Part shown: positions 22,962-31,562 of the stretch, piece after piece
Position numbering within the stretch: position 1 is the first letter of the stretch
How the letters are laid out: each line of letters begins with the position of its first letter
Origin: DATFQE01 sp963738205
Lineage (GTDB): Bacteria; Actinomycetota; Thermoleophilia; Gaiellales; Gaiellaceae
Length of the DNA stretch: 64,000 nucleotides
Direction: 5' to 3'
Assembly (NCBI GenBank): GCA_963738205.1
Contig: CAVTVQ010000006.1
Location: forward strand, 1,054,001 to 1,118,000
Notes under the pieces: model-generated
Told to the model about the DNA's origin: nothing
What the model saw: the letters and a program-made list of their open reading frames with translations, nothing else
The model's database searches: none
Program-made: the position numbers and the translations under genes

Positions 22962-24497
22962 TTACGGAGCCGTAGGGAGCGACGTCTCGTCGAGCCGGCC
23001 GCCCTCCGCCGCGTACTCGACGATCATCCGGTCGGTGATCCACTCGACGGGCGCGCGATCGTCCGTCCAGGGATCGCCCGAGGGCCGAGCAGGCCGGAGG
23101 TCGCGGGCCACGAGCCGCGTCAACGGGGCGAGATCGCCGCGAACCGCGTTCAGGCGCCGTGCGAGCTCGTCGCGCGGGAGCGGGCGCTCCAGCCCGATCA
23201 CGATCTGGTTGAAGCGGAGGGCCTGCCACGTCCAAACAGCGGGAAGCTCGGCGGCGAGCGTCGTCGCAATCCCGCGCGCCAACCGCGTGTCGCCCGGAAC
23301 GGACGCGACGTTCAGCGCCACGATGCCGCCCGGCGCGAGCCGCTCGCGCACGAGCTCGAAGAACTCGCGGGTCGCGAGGTAGAACGGGACATACGGCGGC
23401 CGGTAGGCGTCGATCACGATCAGGTCGTAGCCGCCGTCGCTCCGGCGCAGGAACGGCCGGGCGTCGGCGGTGTGGACGTGCAGGCGCGGGTTGTCGCCAA
23501 GCCCGAAGTAGCGGCGGCCCGCTTCGGTCACGGCCGGGTCGAGCTCGACGCCGTCGATCTCGGCCTGCGGGTAGTACACCCCCATCGCCCGGGCGGTCGT
23601 TCCACCCGCGTTGCCGAGGATCGCGACGCGCTCGAGCGGCCGGCCGAGCAAGGGCGGCAGCGCGAGGAACGTGTCCCACACGCCGCCGGTGAGCACGTCG
23701 TCCTTCCGCCACACGGAATGCACGGCGACGCCTTCGTCGAGGTAGAGACGGCGCGTGTCGCCGCGCTGCACGACCTGGACGAACTGGTAGAGCGACTCGT
23801 CCTCGTGGAGCAGGCCCGCTTCCGCCTTGATCGCGCCCGGCGGGAGGGCAATCAGGGCCGCAAGCCCGGCGGCGAGCACGAGCCAGCGCGTGCCGAGCAG
23901 TCTCGCTCCCGCGAGCGCCAGCAGCACCGCGCTCGCGAGCAGCGTCCGCTGCGTCCCGATCAGCGGAATCGCGACCAGCGCCGAGAGAAACGTCCCGACC
24001 AGGCTCCCGATCGTCGACACCGCGTAGAGGCGACCAGCGACGGCGCCTGCGGCCTCCACGCTTTCCAGGCCCAGCCGGATTGCGAACGGCGCCACCATGC
24101 CGAGCAGCACGACCGGCGGCGCGAAGAGGATGAGCACGCCGAAGAACGACCCGATGGCCGCTCCCGTCGAGACGTGGTCAAGCCCCTCGACGGTGAGGTC
24201 GAGGAACGGCCGCGCGAGGAACGGCGTCAGCGCCACCAGCACCGCCGCGCCCGCGACCAGCCCGCCGAGGACGCGCGGATCGGGCCGGCGGTCCGCGAGC
24301 CGCCCGCCGAGCCAGTAGCCGAGCGAGAGCGAGGCGAGCACGAGCCCGATCACGTTTGCCCATACGACGGTCGAGTTGCCGAAGTAGGGGGCCAGCAGCC
24401 GCGAGGCGGCGATCTCCGTGGCAAGCGAGCCGATCCCAGCCACGAACACGAGCGCGGTCAGACGGCCGAGCGGCACTGCGGTTCTCTGCACGGGCAC
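22962..24497 (-). CDS. membrane-fused spermidine synthase-like protein
   Basis: A 511-aa protein. Residues 10-230 form about seven or eight transmembrane helices (LGYWLGGRLADRR and VVLLGMVAPFAIRL are typical of the fused family). Residues 240-500 form a spermidine-synthase-like methyltransferase-fold domain, with AILGNAGGTTARAMGVYYPQ as the nucleotide loop and DLIVIDAYRPPYVPFYLATR as the acceptor-site region. The GGTxAR form replaces the GGGDG of true SpeE, so aminopropyl transfer is uncertain. The GTG start overlaps the upstream phosphatase stop by one base. Confidence 0.82.
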   Translation of the reverse strand: MPVQRTAVPLGRLTALVFVAGIGSLATEIAASRLLAPYFGNSTVVWANVIGLVLASLSLGYWLGGRLADRRPDPRVLGGLVAGAAVLVALTPFLARPFLDLTVEGLDHVSTGAAIGSFFGVLILFAPPVVLLGMVAPFAIRLGLESVEAAGAVAGRLYAVSTIGSLVGTFLSALVAIPLIGTQRTLLASAVLLALAGARLLGTRWLVLAAGLAALIALPPGAIKAEAGLLHEDESLYQFVQVVQRGDTRRLYLDEGVAVHSVWRKDDVLTGGVWDTFLALPPLLGRPLERVAILGNAGGTTARAMGVYYPQAEIDGVELDPAVTEAGRRYFGLGDNPRLHVHTADARPFLRRSDGGYDLIVIDAYRPPYVPFYLATREFFELVRERLAPGGIVALNVASVPGDTRLARGIATTLAAELPAVWTWQALRFNQIVIGLERPLPRDELARRLNAVRGDLAPLTRLVARDLRPARPSGDPWTDDRAPVEWITDRMIVEYAAEGGRLDETSLPTAP

Positions 24498-27184
24498 TAG
24501 CTTCGCTTGACCACGACGATCGCGCAGTCGTCCTCGAGATCGCCGTCGGCGAACTCACGACACACCGCGATCACGCGCTCGGCCACCTCGGCCGCGGGCA
24601 GGTCGCGCAACTCGGACAGGCAGCGGTCGAGCTCCTCGTGCCCCCACATCCGGCCGTCGGCGCTACGCGCCTCGACGACGCCGTCCGTGTAGAGCACGAC
24701 GAGCGAGCCCGGCTCGAGGCGGTCGCGCACCTCGTCGTAGCGCTGGCCCGAGTCGATCCCGAGCGCGAGGCCGCCGGCTTCGATCGCCTCGACCGTCCCG
24801 TCCGGCCGCACGAGCCTCGGGTGGGGGTGCCCGGCGCTGGCGCACACGAGAGCGCCGGTGTTCGCATCGAGCGCGATATAGACCAGCGTCACGAACTTCT
24901 CCGAGCCGAGCTCCTCCACCGCGACCTCGTTCGCGTACGCGAGGAAGTCCCCCGGCTCGGGATGCTCGCGCGTGAGCGAGCGAAAGACGAACTTCGTCAT
25001 CGCCATGTCCGCCGTGGCGTCGATGCCGTGGCCGGTCACGTCACCCAGGGCAACCGCGAGCCGCCCGTCCGGCAGCGTGAGGAAGTCGTAGACGTCGCCG
25101 CCGACCTCGACGCGCGCGGACGAGGCGTAGACCGCGCCGAGGTCCAGCCCGGGCAGCCGCGGCTGCGAGCGTGGCAGCAGCGACTGCTGCATCGTGTCGG
25201 AGAACGACTTCTGCTGCTCGTAGAGCCTGGCGCGGTCGATCGCGATCGCGGCCTGGCGGACGATCGAGTCGGCGAGCTCGAGCCCGCGCCGGGTGATCGG
25301 GCGGGCCGGGTCGAGCGACAGGAGCGTCAGCGTCGCCAGCAGCTCGGTCGGCGTCCGCACCGGCACGACGACGCACGTCGCCCCGCGCTCGAGGAACGGC
25401 ACGAGCAGCTCGTACGAGGCGCCGAGGTTCGCCGCCGACTGAGCATCGAGGACGAGCGGCTTTCCCGCCCGAAACAGGCGGCGCCCCGGCAGCTTCGCCA
25501 GCCGCTGCGGGCGCGCGAGCACCGACGCCACGGCCTCCTCCAGGCGGTCGTTCGTGACGTGAACTCGCGCGGCGACGAGCTCGTCGCCCCGCGCGTCGGG
25601 GAGGCGCAGCACGGCAGCATCCACCCCGAGCAGCTCGACGACCGCCCGGACGACTGCGTCCACGGTGGCGTCGAGCGTCAGCTCGTCGACGAACGAGCGC
25701 GAGATCTCGTAGAGCGAGCGCAGCTCGCGGCCGGTCTCGCTCTCCGCGGCGAGGAGCGCTTCCCGCTCGCTCGCCAGCCGCGTCGCCTGCTCGTGCAGGC
25801 GCGCGTTCTGGACCGCGACGCTCAGCTGCACCGCGAGCGCGGACAGCAGCGCCGTCTCGTCGGGCGCCAGCGCGCGACCGCGCGGGAGGTAGACCGCGAG
25901 CAGCCCGATCAGCTCATCGGTGACGGTGAGCGGGACGGCGACCGCGGCCTCGATCCCGGCAGCCGCGCGCGCCTCGGCCACATCACGCAGGCGCGGGTCG
26001 AGCGGCGCGTCCTCGATCGCCAGGGTTCCGCGGGCGCGGAACGGGCCCTGTGACAGCTCTAGCAGCCGTTCGGCGACGTCCGTATGCGGCCCGCTCAGCC
26101 CACGCGCCTCGGCTACGGCGAGCCGGCCCTCCTCGTCGATCAGGTAGACGGCGAGGCGCTCGGCGCCGAGCAGTGCGGCCACGCGGTCGACCGCCGTCTC
26201 GAGCGTGTGACTGAGAGACAGGCGGGCGATCGCCTCCCCGAGCACGGCCAGGAGCGCCTGCGTCCGCTCGAGGTCGCCGGCCAGTCGCCCGGCACGTTCG
26301 CTCAGCCGCAGCGCGTGCGCGGCGCGGACACCGAAGCTCGACAGCCGCTCGAGGTCGTCGCCGCGGGGTGGCGCGTCGGGCGAAAACGCCAGCTGAAGGG
26401 CCGCGAACGGCGGCCGTCCGAGCACGATCGTCGCCAGGCCGCCGTCGACGAGGACGCTGCGCGTATCGACCAAGGCGCGGACGGCAGCGTCACGCGCCTC
26501 CTCACCCGGCACGGGTCCGAAGCTGCCGAGGATCTCCACACCGTCGCCGTCCCAGATGACGGCGGACGCGGCGCCCGTCGCCCCTGCGGCGAGGCGCGAG
26601 ATCTCGTCCGCCGTCCGTGCGTGCTCGAGCCCGGCGGCGAGCGCATCGCCCGCCAGCTCGAGCGCCCCGGGGGCGGCGGCTGCACCGTTCGCCCCGTTCG
26701 GCGCGCCGAACGCGCGAAGGGCGAGCGCTGCCTGTCCCGCCGCGAGCTGCGCAGCGCGCTCCTCGCCGAGATCGAAGGAGCTGCGCCCACGGTAGAGCTC
26801 GAGGCTCCCGACGACCGCGGGACCAACCTCGATCGAGATCACGAGGCCGGACTCTGCTCCGAGGCGGGCCGCGGTTCGGTCGACTGCCGCCGCCAGAGCC
26901 TCCTCGACTCCACCCTGAGCATCGAGCGGATACCGCGATCCCTCCAGCTCGGCGGCGAGCGCCTGCGAGTCGGCGTTGACCGCCCGAGCGCGGAGGAACC
27001 CGTCGGGGTCGAGGACGCGGAAGACCACCAGCTCCGCGCCGAGAGCTCTCGCCGCCGCCTGCGCGATCTCGCGTAGCGCGTCGTCCAGCGTCGCACTCTC
27101 CAGCAGGCGCTCCGCGGCCGAGGCGAACGCGTCGACGACGGCCTCGGAGACACCCCCGCCGCGATCCAGCTCATCGACCGCCAT
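24497..27184 (-). CDS. multi-GAF SpoIIE/RsbU-type PP2C phosphatase
   Basis: An 895-aa cytoplasmic signalling phosphatase. About four GAF-type sensor modules occupy residues 20-640, separated by short helices. The PP2C/SpoIIE domain covers about 665-893, with metal residues in VEVGGDVYDFLTLPDGR, VALGDVTGHGIDAT, VVLYTDGVVEAR and DLEDDCAIVVV. Such proteins usually dephosphorylate anti-anti-sigma factors to release stress sigma factors; no RsbW or RsbV gene is in the window. The last base of its stop is shared with the next gene's GTG. Confidence 0.9.
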   Translation of the reverse strand: MAVDELDRGGGVSEAVVDAFASAAERLLESATLDDALREIAQAAARALGAELVVFRVLDPDGFLRARAVNADSQALAAELEGSRYPLDAQGGVEEALAAAVDRTAARLGAESGLVISIEVGPAVVGSLELYRGRSSFDLGEERAAQLAAGQAALALRAFGAPNGANGAAAAPGALELAGDALAAGLEHARTADEISRLAAGATGAASAVIWDGDGVEILGSFGPVPGEEARDAAVRALVDTRSVLVDGGLATIVLGRPPFAALQLAFSPDAPPRGDDLERLSSFGVRAAHALRLSERAGRLAGDLERTQALLAVLGEAIARLSLSHTLETAVDRVAALLGAERLAVYLIDEEGRLAVAEARGLSGPHTDVAERLLELSQGPFRARGTLAIEDAPLDPRLRDVAEARAAAGIEAAVAVPLTVTDELIGLLAVYLPRGRALAPDETALLSALAVQLSVAVQNARLHEQATRLASEREALLAAESETGRELRSLYEISRSFVDELTLDATVDAVVRAVVELLGVDAAVLRLPDARGDELVAARVHVTNDRLEEAVASVLARPQRLAKLPGRRLFRAGKPLVLDAQSAANLGASYELLVPFLERGATCVVVPVRTPTELLATLTLLSLDPARPITRRGLELADSIVRQAAIAIDRARLYEQQKSFSDTMQQSLLPRSQPRLPGLDLGAVYASSARVEVGGDVYDFLTLPDGRLAVALGDVTGHGIDATADMAMTKFVFRSLTREHPEPGDFLAYANEVAVEELGSEKFVTLVYIALDANTGALVCASAGHPHPRLVRPDGTVEAIEAGGLALGIDSGQRYDEVRDRLEPGSLVVLYTDGVVEARSADGRMWGHEELDRCLSELRDLPAAEVAERVIAVCREFADGDLEDDCAIVVVKRS

Positions 27185-27256
27185 CTGGCCGTCAATGGTA
27201 CGCCTACGATCGCCTCAACCCCGCTGTTTGCGAACGCAAGGGTCTAGACTCCCCCG

Positions 27257-27487
27257 ATGGCCCAGCCAGCCAGGGATCACGTCGACGATCCCCCAGATGT
27301 CGATCCGCAGGCGGTGGACCAGGCCTACCGCTACTACCGCGAGCGCCGGCGCGCGAAGGTGCGCCACTCGCGCGAGCGGAAGCGCGCCAATCTGCGCTTC
27401 TGGTTCGTGCTCTGTGTCCTGATCGGTCTGGCCGTCTACCTCTGCCTCCTCGTCTGGAGCCAGGTACAGCAGCTGTTCGGGCTGTAG
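27257..27487 (+). CDS. small membrane-anchored protein (76 aa), unknown
   Basis: 76 residues: an acidic N-terminus, a strongly basic stretch (YRYYRERRRAKVRHSRERKR) and one hydrophobic helix (about 49-68) near the C-terminus. The basic run before the helix predicts a cytoplasmic N-terminus. It is divergent from the SpoIIE-type phosphatase. A palindromic repeat element starts at its stop codon. No family recognised. Confidence 0.65.
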   Translation: MAQPARDHVDDPPDVDPQAVDQAYRYYRERRRAKVRHSRERKRANLRFWFVLCVLIGLAVYLCLLVWSQVQQLFGL

Positions 27488-27541
27488 GAGGGCTTGCCGG
27501 GATGTCGCACGGCACAGTCGACTTTTCTCCAAGTCCCCCTC
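27487..27541. repeat. palindromic intergenic element, copy 2
   Basis: Arms GGAGGGCTTG and CAAGTCCCCC flank a centre with GTCGCACGGCACAGTCGAC. The left arm begins on the last base of the TAG stop of the gene before it. Arms and core resemble the copies at 4848-4901 and 52994-53040, though this copy is the most diverged. Confidence 0.5.
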
Positions 27542-27563
27542 AGGCCGTTTAGAGTCTCGCGCC

Positions 27564-28049
27564 GTGGAAACGCCAGAGCCCTACTCGCCGCCTCCTCGTG
27601 GCGAGCGCGCAGCCCCCTACGACGACGAGGAAGTCGGCGTGCGGCCCACCAACCTCGGGGTGCTCGGCGAGCGCCTGACGTGGATCTCGGGCCTCGTCCT
27701 CTCGCTCTCGGCGTTCACCGGCTGGTACGCGGGCTCGGGTGAGGGGCCGACGATCGCGGTGATCGGCTGGCACACGGGAACGCTCGGCAAGCTCGTCTTC
27801 CTGATCGGGCTCGCCGTGATCGCGCTCGCCGTGCTGCGCGAGGCGGGAATCGCGCTGCCTGCCAGCGTCCCGGAGAGCCTCGTCGTGATCGTCCTCGGCT
27901 CGATGGCGACGGTGTTCGTCCTGATCCGGCTGATCTCGATCCCGGATCGCTTCTTCCCCTACGAGCGCGGCATCGGCATCTGGATCAGCCTCGCCGCGTC
28001 GATCTCCGTGATCGTCGCCGGGCTGTTACGAGCGACCGAAGAGCTCTAG
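27564..28049 (+). CDS. four-helix integral membrane protein, unknown
   Basis: 161 aa starting GTG. A polar, Pro-rich N-terminal tail (1-35) precedes four predicted helices: about 40-57, 76-94, 103-122 and 138-155. The loop GWYAGSGEGPTIAVIGWHTG lies between helices 1 and 2. No enzymatic motif. It converges with the HTH-receiver gene, eight bases between the two stops. Confidence 0.65.
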   Translation: METPEPYSPPPRGERAAPYDDEEVGVRPTNLGVLGERLTWISGLVLSLSAFTGWYAGSGEGPTIAVIGWHTGTLGKLVFLIGLAVIALAVLREAGIALPASVPESLVVIVLGSMATVFVLIRLISIPDRFFPYERGIGIWISLAASISVIVAGLLRATEEL

Positions 28050-28057
28050 CTCTCCGG

Positions 28058-28672
28058 CTATCCGCTGAGGAGCGCCTTGGTGCGCTCGATCAGCGTCTGC
28101 GGGCTGAACGGCTTGCCGATGAACGCCTGCGCCCCACGGGACGCGACGTCGCCGACCTCCTCCTCGACCTTGCCGCTGAAGACGATCACCGGAATCGCGC
28201 CCACGCCGTGGCGCTCGTGCAGCTGGCGGAGCATCTCCCAGCCGTCCATCTCGGGCATCATCACATCGAGCAGCACGAGGTCGGGTGACTGCTCCTCGAG
28301 CGCGGCGAGCCCCTCGTGCGCGCTGGCGGCCTCGCGCACTGTGTAGCCCTCCATCTCGAGATTGACGCGGACGAACTCGCGCAGCTTGTCGTCGTCGTCG
28401 ACGATCAGCACCAGCGGACTGGCGCCCTCCGCCGCCGCTGGCGTACGGCCGCCCGCGCCGGAGCGTTCGAGGAAGGCGTCGAGGTCGCCGCGCCGGTAGC
28501 GCCGGTGCCCGCCCGGCGTGTAGAACGCCGGCAGCCGACGCTGGTCCGACCACTTGCGGATCGTGCTCTGCGCGACCCCGAGGTACTTGGCCGCCTGCCC
28601 GAGCGTGAGCCAGTCAGGCTCAGCTGCGGGAGCACGACGGCGCGGCGCTCTCGGGTCGTCTTCGTAGGCCAT
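28058..28672 (-). CDS. MerR/BldC-type HTH fused to a response-regulator receiver
   Basis: 204 aa. Residues 20-70 are an excisionase/BldC-type winged HTH (DWLTLGQAAKYLGVAQSTIR, then PAFYTPGGHRRYRRGDLDAF). Residues 85-203 are a complete receiver with acidic pair (LIVDDDDKLRE), acceptor Asp in VLLDVMMPEMDGWEM, and Lys in FIGKPFSPQTL. Order is output first, receiver last, the reverse of most response regulators. No kinase gene is adjacent. It probably binds DNA and is tuned by phosphorylation. Confidence 0.85.
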   Translation of the reverse strand: MAYEDDPRAPRRRAPAAEPDWLTLGQAAKYLGVAQSTIRKWSDQRRLPAFYTPGGHRRYRRGDLDAFLERSGAGGRTPAAAEGASPLVLIVDDDDKLREFVRVNLEMEGYTVREAASAHEGLAALEEQSPDLVLLDVMMPEMDGWEMLRQLHERHGVGAIPVIVFSGKVEEEVGDVASRGAQAFIGKPFSPQTLIERTKALLSG

Positions 28673-28710
28673 CAGGGACGGGAATCTATAGGAAACCTAC
28701 TGTTTCCTGC

Positions 28711-28911
28711 TCACCGGCTCTGAACGGTAAACGTCAAAGTTCCCGTTTTCGTGACCGTCACCCCCGGAGTCGGGTTGTCCTCCAGCGCCCGACCTACGGC
28801 GAGCCCTAGGAGGAAGAGCGCCAGGGCCAGGACGAGGCGCAACGCCCACTTCCAGAGGCCGCGGCCGCGGCGTCGGCGTCGGCGCGCGCGGGCACGGGTC
28901 GGGGGCGTCAC
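28711..28911 (-). CDS. small single-pass membrane protein (66 aa)
   Basis: The GTG at 28911 overlaps the upstream stop as GTGA. The 66 residues consist of a very basic N-terminus (RARARRRRRRGRGLWKWAL), one helix (about 24-41, LVLALALFLLGLAVG) and a short polar tail. An earlier start would only add a shadow of the upstream gene. Unknown function; translational coupling suggests it belongs with the preceding gene. Confidence 0.55.
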   Translation of the reverse strand: MTPPTRARARRRRRRGRGLWKWALRLVLALALFLLGLAVGRALEDNPTPGVTVTKTGTLTFTVQSR

Positions 28912-29222
28912 GGGCGGTAGTCGGTCGCGCCGCGCGCGTACAGGTGGAAGGCCTCGTCGGCGACGAGCGTGACGTCCCGGGGCCACCCCGGCGCTCCGGT
29001 CTCGGCCAGCCGCTCGCGGGCCCAGTCCTCCACACCGGTGTAGGCGTCGGCGAGCTCGGAGAGCGTGAAGGTGGTGCCGATCCGCTTGCGCAGCTCGTCG
29101 TTCACGGTCTCCAGGTGTGCGAGCAGCGCGAGTCGGCGGGCCGGGTCACGCGACTCCTCCTCGAAGCGCCGATGACCTTCCGCCCACTGTTGCCGTGCCG
29201 TCGCGATGGCAAGAGAGCTCAG
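28908..29222 (-). CDS. helical hypothetical protein (about 104 aa), start unclear
   Basis: Hydrophilic and mostly helical: ARQQWAEGHRRFEEESRDPA, then ALLAHLETVNDELRKRIG and FTLSELADAYTGVEDWARER. No ATG, GTG or TTG lies between the upstream DUF501 stop and the coding-looking part; a CTG at 29222 is the nearest candidate. It is coupled to the small membrane protein downstream. No family recognised. Confidence 0.55.
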   Translation of the reverse strand: MSSLAIATARQQWAEGHRRFEEESRDPARRLALLAHLETVNDELRKRIGTTFTLSELADAYTGVEDWARERLAETGAPGWPRDVTLVADEAFHLYARGATDYRP

Positions 29223-29232
29223 GGGCGGGAGA

Positions 29233-29748
29233 CTACCCAGGAGGTACCGGCGTGCAACACGCCCCTTCGGGCCAGAGCTCGCCGAGCTCGGCGAGGACGC
29301 ACTCGCCCAGCTCGTAGCCGGGCCGCGCGAGCGCGTAGGCGGCATGCGCGTGCAGGCACTTGAGGCCCGATCCGCGCCCCGCTCCGCCGATGCCGAGGTC
29401 GAGCGAGGCGCCGCCGTCGACGCCGATCTTTCCATCGGCGAGCTCGCGTCGGATCGCGCGCTGCTCCGCGTTCGCCTGCTCGAGGTCGGCCGCCAGCTCC
29501 GGATCCCGCTCCACCGCGGCCGTCCAGTGGGCGACGCCGCCCGCCGCTTCGAGCCGGGCGATCGCGGCCACGAGGTGCGGGCACGTGAGGTAGTACGTCG
29601 TCGGGAACGGCTCGCCGTTGACGTCGTAGGGCGACTGCTCCGTTACCGCCGGACGGCCGTGCGGACAGCGGACGACTACGCGGCGGAACGCACGCGGCGG
29701 GCGGCCCAACTGGCGCTCGACGAGCGCTCGATCGTCCTCATCGGTCAC
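29233..29748 (-). CDS. DUF501 family protein
   Basis: 171 aa, the actinobacterial DUF501 family (mycobacterial Rv1025 type), encoded next to the FtsB/DivIC gene as here. It begins with the family pattern RALVERQLGRPPRAFRRVV. A PTTYYLTCPHLVAAIARLEA block and GLKCLHAHAAYALARPG are conserved; the Cys and His residues could bind a metal. Function unknown. Its start overlaps the end of the FtsB-like gene by eleven bases. Confidence 0.85.
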   Translation of the reverse strand: MTDEDDRALVERQLGRPPRAFRRVVVRCPHGRPAVTEQSPYDVNGEPFPTTYYLTCPHLVAAIARLEAAGGVAHWTAAVERDPELAADLEQANAEQRAIRRELADGKIGVDGGASLDLGIGGAGRGSGLKCLHAHAAYALARPGYELGECVLAELGELWPEGACCTPVPPG

Positions 29749-30091
29749 CGCGGTCGATCGTAGCGTCGCGGGCCCGCTTCCAGGCGTCGACGCCCTTGAC
29801 GATGAAGAGGTGCTCGCCCTCCTTCACGAGGCCGAGCCGCCGTGCCTCGCGCGCCAGCGCCTGCGGGCTCCTCGACGCAGCCAGCCGCCGCTCGAGCTCG
29901 CGCTTGTGCTCGCGCAGGACGGCGACCTCCTGGCTGCGCTGCGCGAGCGCGTCTCGGCGCTGGAGGTAGCTGGCCAGCGGCTGGTAGTAGAGGAAGCCGG
30001 CGAAGACGACGACTCCGAGCGCGAGCAGGCGCAGCGCCCGGACCGACCGCGGCTTTTGCTTGGTGCGCTTCTTCTTGGTCGTGCGGGCCAT
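29738..30091 (-). CDS. FtsB/DivIC-type septum formation initiator
   Basis: A 117-aa bitopic protein: basic cytoplasmic N-terminus, one helix at about residues 20-38, a coiled coil (about 45-75, LREHKRELERRLAAS) and a short extracytoplasmic end with RRLGLVKEGEHLFIVK. This is the layout of the FtsB/DivIC divisome family. Order pyk, FtsB, DUF501 keeps the actinobacterial FtsB-DUF501 pair. Confidence 0.87.
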   Translation of the reverse strand: MARTTKKKRTKQKPRSVRALRLLALGVVVFAGFLYYQPLASYLQRRDALAQRSQEVAVLREHKRELERRLAASRSPQALAREARRLGLVKEGEHLFIVKGVDAWKRARDATIDRGDR

Positions 30092-30126
30092 CCCGGCCGC
30101 GTCCTTCGCGGCCTGGGCCTACGCTC

Positions 30127-31542
30127 CTACACGTAGTCGACCTTGATCACGTTCGTCGTGCCCGGGACGTTCACCGCCGTTCCGGCCGTGATCACGATCA
30201 GGTCACCGTCCTCGACGAGGCCGCTCGCTCGCGCCGCTTCGACCGAGACCTTCCAGAGCTCCTCGACGTCGGCGCACTCCGGCACGTAGACCGGGATCAC
30301 GCCCCACTCGAGCGCCAGCTGGGAAACGGCTTTCCGGCTCGGCGTCAGCGCGATGATCGGCTGGTGCGGGCGCAGCCGCGCAACACGCGAAGCGGTGCGG
30401 CCGGTCGTCGTGGGCACGACGATCGCCCGCGCGCCGAGGGTCTCCGCCAAGTCGCAGGTCGCGTTCGACATCGCCTGCCCCACGGTCGGGTCGATGCCGC
30501 GCTCCGGAAACTGGTGGCGATAGCCGATGTTCGGCTCGACCACCCGCGCGATCCGGTCCATGTAGCCGACCGACTCGACCGGATACTCGCCGATGGCCGT
30601 CTCACCCGAGAGCATCAGCGCCGAGGTGCCGTCGAGGATCGCGTTGGCGACGTCGCTCGCCTCCGCACGCGTGGGCTCCGCCTGGTGGATCATCGACTCG
30701 AGCATCTGCGTCGCCGTGATCACCGGCTTCCCACGCTCGAGTGCCGTCAGGATGATCCGCTTCTGCAGCAGCGGCAAAGTCGCCGGGCCGATCTCGACGC
30801 CGAGGTCGCCGCGCGCGACCATCACTGCGTCGGTCTCCTCCAGGACGGCGTCGAGCGCGTCGACGGCCTCCGCCTTCTCGATCTTGGCGATGATCCGCGC
30901 CGACGAGCCCGCCTGCTCGATCAGCTGCCGCAGGTCGCGCACGTCCGCGGCCGACCGGACGAAGGACAACGCCACGTAGTCGACCTCCAGCTCGAGCGCG
31001 AGCTCCAGGTCGTCGACGTCCTTGCGCGTGAGCGCCGGAATCGGGACGGGAACGCCCGGCACGTTGACACCCTTGTGCGCGGACACGAGCCCGCCCGTGA
31101 TCACCTCGCACCGAGCCCGCCCTTCCTCGATGACCGCCACACGCAGGCGCACGCGGCCGTCGTCGATCAGGACGTCGTGGCCCGGCGCGAGCACCTCGCC
31201 GATCGCGGCCGGGCTGATCGGCAGCTCGCCGTCGGTCCCGGTGTCCTCCGCCACGACGACGATCTCCTCGCCTCTCGTGAGCCGCACCGCCTGGGGCAGG
31301 TCGCCGACGCGGAGCTTCGGCCCCTGCAGGTCGGCGATCAGCGCGAGGCTGGACCCGTTCCTGGACCCCGCCTCGCGTACGCGCCGTGCGAGCTCGCGAT
31401 GCTCGTCGTGCTTCCCGTGCGAGAAGTTGAGCCGGGCCGCGTCCATCCCGGCGGCGACGAGCTGGGCGATCGCCTCGTCCGTCGCCGTCGCTGGCCCGAG
31501 CGTGGCGACGATTTTGGTCCGGCGCGGCGTGTCGACGGCCAC
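30127..31542 (-). CDS. pyk: pyruvate kinase
   Basis: Final glycolytic step, phosphoenolpyruvate plus ADP to pyruvate plus ATP. 471 aa from the GTG at 31542 (MAVDTPRRTKIVATLGPAT). Active-site blocks ARLNFSHG, IIAKIEKAEAVDAL and AVMVARGDLGVEIG are intact, and the C-terminal allosteric domain is complete. It is downstream of eno and the GerMN lipoprotein gene on the same strand, so two consecutive glycolytic enzymes are encoded close together. Confidence 0.96.
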   Translation of the reverse strand: MAVDTPRRTKIVATLGPATATDEAIAQLVAAGMDAARLNFSHGKHDEHRELARRVREAGSRNGSSLALIADLQGPKLRVGDLPQAVRLTRGEEIVVVAEDTGTDGELPISPAAIGEVLAPGHDVLIDDGRVRLRVAVIEEGRARCEVITGGLVSAHKGVNVPGVPVPIPALTRKDVDDLELALELEVDYVALSFVRSAADVRDLRQLIEQAGSSARIIAKIEKAEAVDALDAVLEETDAVMVARGDLGVEIGPATLPLLQKRIILTALERGKPVITATQMLESMIHQAEPTRAEASDVANAILDGTSALMLSGETAIGEYPVESVGYMDRIARVVEPNIGYRHQFPERGIDPTVGQAMSNATCDLAETLGARAIVVPTTTGRTASRVARLRPHQPIIALTPSRKAVSQLALEWGVIPVYVPECADVEELWKVSVEAARASGLVEDGDLIVITAGTAVNVPGTTNVIKVDYV

Positions 31543-31562
31543 GCTCGAAGCGTAGCGAGGCG

